Source of the DNA: Leptolyngbya sp. FACHB-8
Lineage (GTDB): Bacteria; Cyanobacteriota; Cyanobacteriia; Elainellales; Elainellaceae
DNA length: 64,000 nt
NCBI RefSeq assembly: GCF_014695575.1
Contig: NZ_JACJOO010000018.1
Location: 1-64,000, forward strand
Direction of reading: 5' to 3'
Shown here: positions 44,401 to 53,400 of the stretch, in pieces
How the letters are laid out: each line of letters starts with the position of its first letter
How positions within the stretch are numbered: position 1 is the stretch's first letter
Position numbers and translations under genes: made by a program
Notes under the pieces: generated by a model
Database searches by the model: none
What the model saw: the letters and a program-made list of their open reading frames with translations, nothing else
What the model was told of the DNA's origin: nothing

Positions 44401-46955
44401 ATGGAGTTTATCGCTGGTTCCTCTGCCGAGCCTTACCCGTACGTAACGCCAATGGGGAAATTACCAGTTGGGTGGGCACAGACACGGATATTGATGATCA
44501 AAAGCATATTCAAGAGATACTGCGCGAAAGTGAGGAACGGCTATCTCTGGCATTGCAATCAGCTCAAGCAGGCATGTGGCAATGGTTTAAGGCAGACAAC
44601 TGCGTGATCTGGTCGAAAGAGACATACCGGATGTTGGGGTATGAACCAGAACAGTGTCTTTCCACCCTTGAAGCCTGGTATCAGGCCATGCATCCTGATG
44701 ATCGCAGCAAGATGTCGCAGATCATACAACAAACCTTAAACGAAAATAGCAACCTTTATTTTGAATACCGAGTTTGCTTACCCGATGGTTCTGTACGCTG
44801 GCTTGCGGATATTGGACAAATCACCTATGACGACCAGGGCAATCAGGAAGGGCTGATTGGGATTCAAATCGATATTACCCAACGTAAACAAAGTGAATTA
44901 GAGCGTGAACGCAGTGAAGCCATTCTCAATGCCTTTCTGACAGCCTCCCCTATTGCCTTAACGCTCTTTGACCAAAACCTGCGTTACATCTATGCGAACG
45001 AAGCTCTGGCACAGCTTAATGAGTTGCCCCTTGGGGTGCATATCGGTCGGACTCTGCAGGATGTGGTACCCGATATGGCTCCTCAATTTGTCCCCATGTT
45101 GCGGCGAATTATAGAAACCCAGGAACCCGTCCTCGGCCTAGAGTACAGCGGCGAGATCCGGCCCGGTGTGTATCGGCATACCATCGCGAATCATTTCCCG
45201 GTTTGTCTACCCGATGGAGAAGTCTTAGGGGTTGGGGTTACCATCACCGATATTACCGAGCTCAAGCATATTGAAGCCGAACTCCGCCAACACACCCAAC
45301 GACTGAATCTACTCTATGAAACCGCCCGTGACTTGCTTTCCTCTAAGCAACCTACGGAGTTGATGAATCGATTATTTGCCCGTCTTTCAGAGCAGTTAGA
45401 TTTGCACTACTACTATCACTTCCAACTCACGGAGCAGGAAGGGCAGGAGCAGTTGCAACTGATGCACTATGCGGGTATTTCGGAGGAACAGGCGCAATTT
45501 TTTGGAACCCTGGATTTAGGTCAGGCCATGTGCGGTCTGGTAGCCCAGGAGCGACGTCAAATTGTGCTTAATCAACAGGAAATTGCCAGTCATGGTAATG
45601 CCCATGTGCTCTGTACCATGGGAGTATCTGCGTATGCTGGGCAACCCTTAATGGTGCATGGACGGCTACTGGGCACATTGTCTTTCGCCAGCCTCACTCG
45701 CACTCAATTCACCCCCGAGGAAGCTAATCTCTTACAAGCTATTTCAGAGCATGTAGCGATCGCCCTTGAGCGTGCAGAATTAGTTACATCCCTACAAAAA
45801 CAGACAGAAGATTTAGCTCAGGCAAATCGGGTCAAGGATGAGTTTTTGGCTGTGCTGTCCCATGAGTTGCGATCGCCCTTAAACCCCATTTTGGGTTGGA
45901 CAAAACTGCTCCAAACTAACAACTTCGATCCTATAAAAACAAAGCAAGCTCTCAGCATTATTGAGCGGAATGCGAAACAACAAACCCAATTAATTGACGA
46001 CTTGTTAGACATCTCCAAAATTCTACGAGGCAAACTTGTTTTAGAAGAGGCCGTGGTTGACTTGCGCCGCACCCTTGAAGCGGCGTTAGAAACCATGCGG
46101 TTAGCCGCCGAAGCCAAGCATATTCCCATCACCATTAACGTTGAGCCAAACCTTCCGCCTGTTTTGGGAGATGCCGGACGGTTACAGCAAATTATTCTAA
46201 ACCTGCTTTCCAATGCGATTAAATTTACCCCAACCGGTGGGCAAGTAGACGTCAGCTTAAAGCGTATAGGCGAGGAAGCACAGCTTCAGGTGAAGGATAC
46301 AGGGAAAGGAATCGTCCCTGAATTTCTACCCCATGTGTTTGACTCATTCCGTCAGGAGGATGGGCGCACGACGCGCAAATTTGGTGGGTTAGGGTTAGGG
46401 TTAGCCATTGTACGTCAGTTGACTGAGTTACACGGGGGAACCGTACAGGCGGATAGTCAAGGGGAAGGTACAGGAGCTACCTTTACCATCCGCTTACCCC
46501 TGATGAAGATCCCCAACCTGGGAGCTGCCCCCCCCTCCGCGCAAGCTGCGGTAAGCCAAGGAAAACCGTTGCAGGGGTTGCGAATTCTGGTCGTTGACGA
46601 TGAAGCGGATATGCGAGATTTGGCCGTTACAATTTTGGAGCAAGCAGGGGCACACGTTCAAACCGCTGCATCAGCGATGGAAGCCCTATCCCTGGTCGAG
46701 CAATTTCAGCCCAGAGTCATGGTTAGTGATATTGGGATGCCAGATATTGATGGATATGAATTAATGCGGCAGTTAAGACGCCGATCGCTACATCAATCCC
46801 AACCGTTGGCAGCGATCGCCCTCACCGCCTATGCCATGGAACAAGATCAGCAGCAAGCCCTGGCGGTCGGCTACCAATGCCACTTCGCTAAACCTATTGA
46901 ACCGGAAGTATTAGTCGAAGCAATCGCAACCTTAGCGGCGGCTCAGGAGCGATAA
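41454..46955 (+). CDS. Giant hybrid histidine kinase 3 (2 GAF-7 PAS-GAF-HisKA-HATPase-REC)
   Basis: 1833 residues, the largest protein in the window, cytoplasmic. Approximate layout: GAF 12-165 (RRYNILDTPPEIAFDRIT, SLVDGSRAWFKSCYG), GAF 170-335, seven PAS units between 345 and 1270, one with a long insertion (about 740-880, QYFAEHPEFVQQMLHQVK), GAF 1275-1445, HisKA with His1470, HATPase (VKDTGKGIV, FGGLGLGLAIV), receiver with VVDDEADMRDL and MVSDIGMPDIDG. A run of eight C residues (46528-46535) lies in the linker before the receiver. The start has only a weak ribosome binding site. Kinase 4 starts 2 bases after its stop. Confidence 0.92.
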   Translation: MTDLPLLSVNTALIPANEPERLAALRRYNILDTPPEIAFDRITALAARLFNVPTALVSLVDGSRAWFKSCYGFNQQEVARDATICSFALLCDDVLVVPDARQDERFACNPFVQREPGLRFYAGAPLLTSDGFNLGTLCLLDSNPRDSFTDDQKATLKDLAAVVMDELELRLAARKVAQVDAALLEVTQGVSAVTGKAFFNALVRHLAKALGVNYACISLLTDEIIETVRTVAFCAKGEIVDNVEYSLQGTPCREVIRQQKIGCYIHSVQKLFPDDLFLVSLGIESYVSIPFFSSQGKLLGLLGVMDDKPLENSALVESMLALLATRIAAEVERHQAEEKQQEANQRLQLYADVVRNTQVGIAVWQLEDLDDPGSFRLVTANPAASDALGFDLEPMVGTTLAESFPTLLQTPSAQQYLDVIRTGRSLDLGEVSYSREGLPAELYSLKIFPLPDHCLGFAFENITAQKQLETQLQESQHYNQQIAEAMPGVLFVHDIINQENVYTNRQIADLLGYTSEQVQEMGANAIATLVHPDDLPHILAYSETFKTLTDSEVLGIEYRARHASREWRWLYTRSVVFNRTADGLPRQILGVSIDISDRKYSEQALQKSEAWARLATQVAQLGAWRLHLDTNQVEMDERMRQIWGEPDDAVMVPLPAVLERIHSAERDRVADAVNAAIASDSTGAYEIEYRIVWDDGTERWVLAKGQAQFEGEGAARHAIDFFGTLLDITERKQAEANLAEQEQRYRYIFEAVNVAIWEEDFSSVKVAIDQLKASGIQDFRQYFAEHPEFVQQMLHQVKILDVNHAALQMFGAQEKAELLSSLDQIVVAETQATFIDELLAIANEETFFATETVLQTLQGDRLNVWVSITFPPASEPYDHVLVSLLDITQRKQAEVALQASEERYRHLAEATPQIVWTTDARGLATYFNPYWYDYTGLSEAESMGLESINAMHPEDRDRVLQQWSVAIETGEEHSTEIRLRRQDGVYRWFLCRALPVRNANGEITSWVGTDTDIDDQKHIQEILRESEERLSLALQSAQAGMWQWFKADNCVIWSKETYRMLGYEPEQCLSTLEAWYQAMHPDDRSKMSQIIQQTLNENSNLYFEYRVCLPDGSVRWLADIGQITYDDQGNQEGLIGIQIDITQRKQSELERERSEAILNAFLTASPIALTLFDQNLRYIYANEALAQLNELPLGVHIGRTLQDVVPDMAPQFVPMLRRIIETQEPVLGLEYSGEIRPGVYRHTIANHFPVCLPDGEVLGVGVTITDITELKHIEAELRQHTQRLNLLYETARDLLSSKQPTELMNRLFARLSEQLDLHYYYHFQLTEQEGQEQLQLMHYAGISEEQAQFFGTLDLGQAMCGLVAQERRQIVLNQQEIASHGNAHVLCTMGVSAYAGQPLMVHGRLLGTLSFASLTRTQFTPEEANLLQAISEHVAIALERAELVTSLQKQTEDLAQANRVKDEFLAVLSHELRSPLNPILGWTKLLQTNNFDPIKTKQALSIIERNAKQQTQLIDDLLDISKILRGKLVLEEAVVDLRRTLEAALETMRLAAEAKHIPITINVEPNLPPVLGDAGRLQQIILNLLSNAIKFTPTGGQVDVSLKRIGEEAQLQVKDTGKGIVPEFLPHVFDSFRQEDGRTTRKFGGLGLGLAIVRQLTELHGGTVQADSQGEGTGATFTIRLPLMKIPNLGAAPPSAQAAVSQGKPLQGLRILVVDDEADMRDLAVTILEQAGAHVQTAASAMEALSLVEQFQPRVMVSDIGMPDIDGYELMRQLRRRSLHQSQPLAAIALTAYAMEQDQQQALAVGYQCHFAKPIEPEVLVEAIATLAAAQER

Positions 46956-46957
46956 CC

Positions 46958-49900
46958 ATGATCAATCAACCGCTTCTGAGATATGGATTGGCGCTTGTGA
47001 CAACAATCACGGCCCTGCTGCTGATGTTGGCGTTTGACCCCATCGTTCATCTGTCTCAGGCTTCCTTTTTGCTCTTTTTTGGTGCCGTTACCCTCACAGC
47101 TTTATATGGCGGACGTAATCCTGCGATCGTTGCAACGGTTCTGGCTGCCGTATTCGCTAACTATTTCTTCCTCGGTCCCAAGTACCAATGGACGATGGAT
47201 TTAGCCAGTAGCATTCGAATGCTACTGTTTCTGGGGCAAGGAATTCTCATTAGTGTTTTAGTCGGGGCACTTCGAACAGCACAAGAACAGGCTCAGAAGA
47301 GCTTGAAGCAACTGCAGGCTTCAGAGATAGAAATCAAAACACTCAACCAGGAACTGCAACATCAAGTTGACGAATTAACGGTTGCCGAACGAACCCTGAG
47401 AGCGAGTGAGGAACGGTTGCGGGTTGCTCTGAAAAATGCACCAATCGCTGTTTTTAACCAAAATACAGAATTAGTCTATACCTGGATTTATAACCCAACG
47501 TTTGATTATCAGGTTGATCAAGTAGTGGGTAAGCGCGATCGCGACTTAGTTCCCGAGAAGGATGCCCTACTTCTCGATCGAATCAAAGGGGGTGTCCTGG
47601 CAACAGGTGTGGGAGTACGAGAGGAAGTCAAGCTCACCATTGATGGAGAAATTTACCATTATGACTTGACTGTTGAACCGTTACAAAATGAGCAGGGTGT
47701 TGTTATTGGAGTTACGTGCGCCGCCATTGATGTCACGAAGCGCAAACAAGCGGAGGAATCGCTGTGGCAAAGTGAGCAGCGATTCCGACAGTTGGTTGAA
47801 TCCAATATGTTTGGTGTTGCGTTTAGTCGAGCCAACGGAGAAATGTATTATGCCAATGATTATTTTCTCAATATGGTGGGGTATACCCGAGAGGATTTGA
47901 AGGCTGGGCGTATCCAATGGCTTGACATGACACCCCCAGAATTTCGCCTCCTGGATGAGCAGGCCAACTTGGAGTTACAGGAATTTGGCGTTGCAACCCC
48001 TTTTGAGAAAGAATACATTCGCAAGGATGGTAGCCGAGTTCCCATTCTGGTAGGCGTCACTTTATCTCAAGAACCGTCCGATCACGAGCAGGAATCTATT
48101 TGCTTTTATATCGATTTGACTGAGCGCAAGCGGGTAGAAGTTGCATGGCAGGAAGATAAACAAATCCTGGATGCTCTGATGGAATATATTCCTGAAGGCA
48201 TTACCATTGCCGATGCCCCCGATGTCATCATTCGCAAAGTCAGTAAGCATGGGCAACAGTTAGTCGGACGGCCACTAGAACGATTGGAGGGCACTACGGC
48301 CAGCACTCATGTGGATGACTGGGGCATCTTTCGGGCCGATGGCATCGCACGACCCACTGAGGATGAACTCCCTCTAACTCGTGCAGTACGCCAGTCGGAA
48401 GTCGTCGTGAATGAAGAATGGGTTGTTCAACAGCCCGACGGCGGCAAAATCAGTATTCTCTGCAATGCAGGCCCCATTCATGATGCCAAAGGCAATACGA
48501 CAGGGGGTATTCTGGCCTGGCGAGACATTACGGAGCGTAAGCAAGCCGAGGAAAGACTACGGCAGGCCCTACAAAAACTCACCTTCCACGTTGAAAATAC
48601 TCCCATAGCGGTGATTGAGTGGAACCGAGATTTTCGAATCACTCGCTGGTCCGGAGCAGCCGAACGAATTTTAGGTTGGTCGTCAGAGGAGGTTCTTGGC
48701 AAGCCATTGGCAGACTTACATTTCGTTTATGAAGACGATATGCAAGAAGTCACTGACGTTTGCGAACGATTGGCACTGGGTGAAGAACCTTTTATCTTTT
48801 CGTATAACCGTAACTACACAAAGAACAGGGATGTCGTGCATTGTGAATGGTACAACTCCAGTCTGCGGGACACGAATGGACAGATGCTCTCTGTTCTATC
48901 CCTTGTTCTAGATGTCACCGATCGCAAACAAGTTGAAACGGAACGTGAACAACTCTTAGCACGGGAACGAGCGGCTCGTACCGAAGCGGAAGCCGCTAAC
49001 CGTGTTAAAGATGAATTTTTGGCCGTACTTTCCCACGAGTTGCGATCGCCCCTTAACCCCATTCTCGGCTGGTCTCGCCTCCTGCAAACCAAAAAGCTTG
49101 ACGAAGCAAAAGTGACTGAAGCCCTCAAAACCATCGAACGCAATGCCCGCCTGCAAGCCGAACTGATCGAAGATCTGTTGGATGTCTCCCGAATTTTGCA
49201 GGGCAAGCTGACCCTCAATCTTTCGGCCATTGATTTAAGCACAACGATTCAAGCCGCTATCGAAACGGTTCGTTTAGCCGCTGAAGCCAAAGCGATCCAC
49301 ATTGAAACCGAGTTACAGCCCGGCTCAGATCCGATTGTTGGGGATGCTAGCCGCTTACAGCAAATTGTATGGAATTTGCTTTCTAACGCCGTTAAGTTCA
49401 CCCCATCTGGGGGCAGGGTTCATATACGGCTACAACAGGCCGGTTCTCAGGCGCAAATTATTGTCAGTGACACTGGAAAAGGCATTTCTCCAGAGTTTCT
49501 GCCCCACGTGTTCGAGTACTTTCGGCAAGCTGATTCCTCTACCACTCGCAAATTTGGAGGGTTGGGGTTAGGACTTGCTATCGTGCGCCACCTGGTGGAA
49601 CTACATGGAGGAACTATCCAGGCCGAAAGTCCGGGGGAAGGTTTGGGTGCTACCTTCACAGTTCAACTGCCGTTGATGGCAAGGGTTGCTGCCACGTCTC
49701 AACGTCATGTCTTACCCAAGCAACGGCCTAACCTGAATGGCATCAAGGTGCTGGTGGTTGACGATGACCCCGATGGTCGTGAGTTTGTCGCCTTTTTATT
49801 GGAACAGGAAATGGCAACCGTTATCACGGTCGCGTCTGCCCATGAAGCTCTGACAACGCTGCTCACCGTTAAGCCCAACATATTACTCAGCGATATCGGC

Positions 49901-50125
49901 ATGCCCGATACGGATGGTTATACATTCATCCAGAAAGTCAGGTCACTGCCGCCCCAACAGGGGGGAATGATTCCGGCGATCGCGCTCACTGCCTATGCCT
50001 CAGAGTTTGACCAGCAGTTAGCCCTACAAGCCGGGTTTCAAAAACACATCTCCAAACCCATCGAACCGGATGCCTTAATCCAGGCCATCATCGATTTAGT
50101 AGGAGTAATGGCAATCCCTGAGTAA
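46958..50125 (+). CDS. Giant hybrid histidine kinase 4 (DUF4118 membrane module-4 PAS-HisKA-HATPase-REC)
   Basis: 1055 residues, the only kinase of the five with membrane helices: four in the first 110 residues, in a KdpD/DUF4118-like arrangement (LTALYGGRNPAIVATVLAAV, FANYFFLGP). A coiled coil (AQEQAQKSLKQLQASEIEIK) leads to four PAS/PAC units (about 145-265, 270-395, 400-525, 530-655), then HisKA with His693, HATPase and a receiver (VVDDDPDGREF, LLSDIGMPDTDG). GGAG lies 8 bases before the ATG, inside the end of kinase 3, so translation is probably coupled. It may be the membrane anchor of the array. Confidence 0.92.
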   Translation: MINQPLLRYGLALVTTITALLLMLAFDPIVHLSQASFLLFFGAVTLTALYGGRNPAIVATVLAAVFANYFFLGPKYQWTMDLASSIRMLLFLGQGILISVLVGALRTAQEQAQKSLKQLQASEIEIKTLNQELQHQVDELTVAERTLRASEERLRVALKNAPIAVFNQNTELVYTWIYNPTFDYQVDQVVGKRDRDLVPEKDALLLDRIKGGVLATGVGVREEVKLTIDGEIYHYDLTVEPLQNEQGVVIGVTCAAIDVTKRKQAEESLWQSEQRFRQLVESNMFGVAFSRANGEMYYANDYFLNMVGYTREDLKAGRIQWLDMTPPEFRLLDEQANLELQEFGVATPFEKEYIRKDGSRVPILVGVTLSQEPSDHEQESICFYIDLTERKRVEVAWQEDKQILDALMEYIPEGITIADAPDVIIRKVSKHGQQLVGRPLERLEGTTASTHVDDWGIFRADGIARPTEDELPLTRAVRQSEVVVNEEWVVQQPDGGKISILCNAGPIHDAKGNTTGGILAWRDITERKQAEERLRQALQKLTFHVENTPIAVIEWNRDFRITRWSGAAERILGWSSEEVLGKPLADLHFVYEDDMQEVTDVCERLALGEEPFIFSYNRNYTKNRDVVHCEWYNSSLRDTNGQMLSVLSLVLDVTDRKQVETEREQLLARERAARTEAEAANRVKDEFLAVLSHELRSPLNPILGWSRLLQTKKLDEAKVTEALKTIERNARLQAELIEDLLDVSRILQGKLTLNLSAIDLSTTIQAAIETVRLAAEAKAIHIETELQPGSDPIVGDASRLQQIVWNLLSNAVKFTPSGGRVHIRLQQAGSQAQIIVSDTGKGISPEFLPHVFEYFRQADSSTTRKFGGLGLGLAIVRHLVELHGGTIQAESPGEGLGATFTVQLPLMARVAATSQRHVLPKQRPNLNGIKVLVVDDDPDGREFVAFLLEQEMATVITVASAHEALTTLLTVKPNILLSDIGMPDTDGYTFIQKVRSLPPQQGGMIPAIALTAYASEFDQQLALQAGFQKHISKPIEPDALIQAIIDLVGVMAIPE

Positions 50126-50402
50126 CAGTAACCAATCTTCTGTGAGCCTTGTAGGTGCAATCTAGTATCTATCCCGAAGGCTTCCCCAGAACGTGCTTTA
50201 AAGCGGAGTGTACCGTCCCTCCTCTGGTAGATCCTAAATCGCTAAAAATCCCCTTTAATATAGAGATCAACCGTATGTTGATACGGTGAATGACTGCCCA
50301 AAAGGAGTAAAAATCAGGTCAGCTGGGGGTGGGCAACTGACCCGCAGGCTCATTTACCGCAGTTAGCTGATGGGTTTGCTTTTTAATTTTGGTACAACAC
50401 CA
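50126..50402. promoter_or_regulatory. Gap before kinase 5 with a perfect palindrome and a second hairpin
   Basis: ACCGTATGTTGATACGGT (50270-50287) is perfectly symmetric (7-bp arms, 4-bp centre). GGTCAG (50317-50322) pairs with CTGACC (50337-50342) around a G-rich loop. This is the only long gap inside the kinase cluster, so kinase 5 may have its own promoter and operator here. AAAGGAG (50300-50306) is too far from either start to serve as its ribosome binding site. Confidence 0.5.
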
Positions 50403-53400
50403 ATGAGACGGGACAAAACAGGCCGATTTATTCCGAACTGGACGCAGGAAATCAAGCACGCCGTTAATCTTTCACTCACACAAACCGCCTGGCAGCTTTT
50501 AGAAAAGCAAGCTCAAAACCAGGGTATTTCCCGTTCTGAATTAATCGAATGTTTTGCCCGCAGTTTAGCACAAGCCCATCCGGCCCTTATAGATCATCAT
50601 GGATCGGTGCAAGCCGCCTCCCCAACCGATCGCTCCGTTGCAAGCCCCTTGAAGGAGCAGGAATTCCTTCAGGTGCTTCTGGATAATGTGCAGGCAGGCA
50701 TTGTTGCCTGTGATGCCGATGGAGAATTGAAGCTGTTCAATCAAGTTGCCCGTTCGTTTCACGGTTTACCCGAAAAGCCCCTACCACCAGAGCAGTGGGC
50801 CGAGTTTTATGACTTGTATTTGCCTGACGGCAAGACTCCTATGGCCACCCAGGATATTCCCTTGTTTCGGGCCCTCCAGGGGGAGTCTGTGCACCAGATG
50901 GAGATGATGATCATCCCCAAACAGGGACTACCACGAACGTTGCTGGCAAACGCTGAAGCAATTGTCACGCCTACGGGGAAAAAGTTGGGTGCCGTGGTCG
51001 TGATGCACGACATCACGGAGCGCAAGCAGATAGAAATGGTGTTGCGCGATCGCGAAACCCAGCTTCAAAGTATTTTCCAAACCATTCCCGATGGCATTGT
51101 GATTTTGGATCGATCCGGTCAAATTACCGCTGCAAATCCAGCAGCAGAAGCGATTCTTCGATTAACCAACAGCAACATCACGGAGCGGATCTACAATAAT
51201 CCTTCCTGGACCATTACAACGGTTGAGGGCTTACCGTTTCCAGAGGAAGAGTTGCCTTTTGTTCGTGTCATAGCAACTGGACAGCCAGTTTATGGTGTTG
51301 AACATGCCATTACTCACACCGATGGCACCACAATTATTCTTTCGATCAATGCCTCACCTCTGTTTGATGCGGACGGGCAGATGATTAACATCGTCACCGC
51401 ACTCAGCGACATTACGGCTCGCAAGAAGGCAGATGCAGCGTTGCGGGAATCAGAAGAACGTTATCGCTCAGTCATTGAGATGGCTGCAGAAGGCATTATT
51501 CTTCAGTATGCAGATGGCAAAATCTTCACCTGCAATACCAGTGCTGAACAGATTTTAGGCCAGACAGCAGAGCAGTTGATGGGACGTACCTCCCTGGATC
51601 CCGGGTGGCAGTCGATTTATGAGGATGGTTCTCCGTTTCCAGGGAACTTACACCCATCTATGGTGACACTGCGAACGGGAGAGCCCCAATCCAATGTGAT
51701 CATGGGTATCCGGAAGCCAGATGAAACTCTAACCTGGATTTCCATCAACACTCGCCCTTTGTTTCGTCCGAAAGATACAAAACCTTTTGCCGTTGTCGCT
51801 TCATTTTTTGACATTACCCAACGCAAACAGGTGGAGGAACAACGGTCAACCTTAATCCAGGAACAAGCCGCTCGGTTAGCGGCCGAAACAGCACAGCAAC
51901 AATCTGCATTTCTAGCAGAAGTGAGTGCCGTGCTGTCATCCTCCCTGGACTATGAGCAAACGCTTCAGAGCGTTGCGGATTTGGCCGTTCCCCGGGTCGC
52001 CGATTGGTGCAGCGTGGATTTAGTGAGTGACGATCGCATCATTAGTCGCGTGGCTGTAGCTCACACGGACCCAGAAAAAGTAAAGTTTGCCTGGGAGGTA
52101 GTGCAGCGGTTTCCCCCCTCTCTAGATAATAACTACGGCATTGCTCAGGTTATTAAATCGGGGCGCAGCGAAATTGCAGCCCATATTACGGATGAGCAGT
52201 TAGCTGTCATTCAGAACCAGGAGTACTTACAAGTCATTCGGGGGTTGGGTATAAAGTCTTGTATCATCGCACCGTTAGAGGCGCGAGGCCGAGTATTGGG
52301 TACGATTTCGTTCATCTATAGCGAATCAAACCGCCAATATGGCAAAGCTGATCTGATACTGGCAGAGGATCTAGCCCGTCGAGCCGCGATCGCCATCGAC
52401 AATGCCCGGCTGTTCCAAGAAGCTCAACAGGCCTGTCAGGCGGCTGAGAAGGCCGCTGATCGTACGGCTCGTCTGCAAACAATCATGGCAGCTCTATCGG
52501 AGTCCCTAACTCCCCAACAGGTGGCTGATGTGATTGTGCAGCAAAGCATTGCTGCATTATCAGCGGATTCTGCCCTGATGACGGTACTGACGGATGACGA
52601 GAAAGAATTAGAGATTATCAAAGCGGTGGGATACCACACGGATATCGTAGAATCATGGCGACGGTTTCCGGTGTCGGCAGCAGTTCCCCTGGCGGATGCG
52701 GTCCGCACAGGAACGCCAGTTTGGGCAGAGACAAAGGCCGAGCGGTTAGCTCGTTACCCGCATCTGGCAGACATTTACAGCCGCTATGATTTCAACTCAT
52801 GGATCTCGTTGCCGCTGATGAGTGAAGGCAAAGCCGTAGGCGGTATGCTGCTCAGCTTTAAAGAACATAAGTCTCTCAGCCAGGATGATCGCGATTTTAT
52901 TCTGGCCGTGAGCCGGCAATGTGCCCAGGCTATTTCTCGTGCTCAGGCCTACGAAGCCGAACGCAAAGCACGGGCAGAGGCAGAAGCTGCCAACCGCATT
53001 AAAGACGAGTTCCTAGCCGTGCTTTCCCATGAGTTGCGATCGCCCCTTAACCCCATCTTGGGCTGGGCGAAACTCCTGCAAACCAGAAAATTAGATGCGG
53101 CAAAAGTTACCGAAGCGTTAAAAATCATCGAGCGTAACGCTCGTCTGCAATCTGAATTAATTGAGGATTTGCTGGATGTATCGCGCATTTTGCAGGGCAA
53201 GCTCAGCCTGAACCGGGCTGCTGTTGACCTCACCACGACCATTCATGCAGCGCTCGAAACAGTTCGCTTGTCTGCTGAGGCCAAGGCGATCCAGATTGAA
53301 ACGCAACTGGCGACTAATGTTGGGCAGGTTTTAGGGGATTCCAGCCGTCTCCAACAAGTCGTCTGGAATCTCCTGTCGAATGCCGTCAAATTCACACCGG

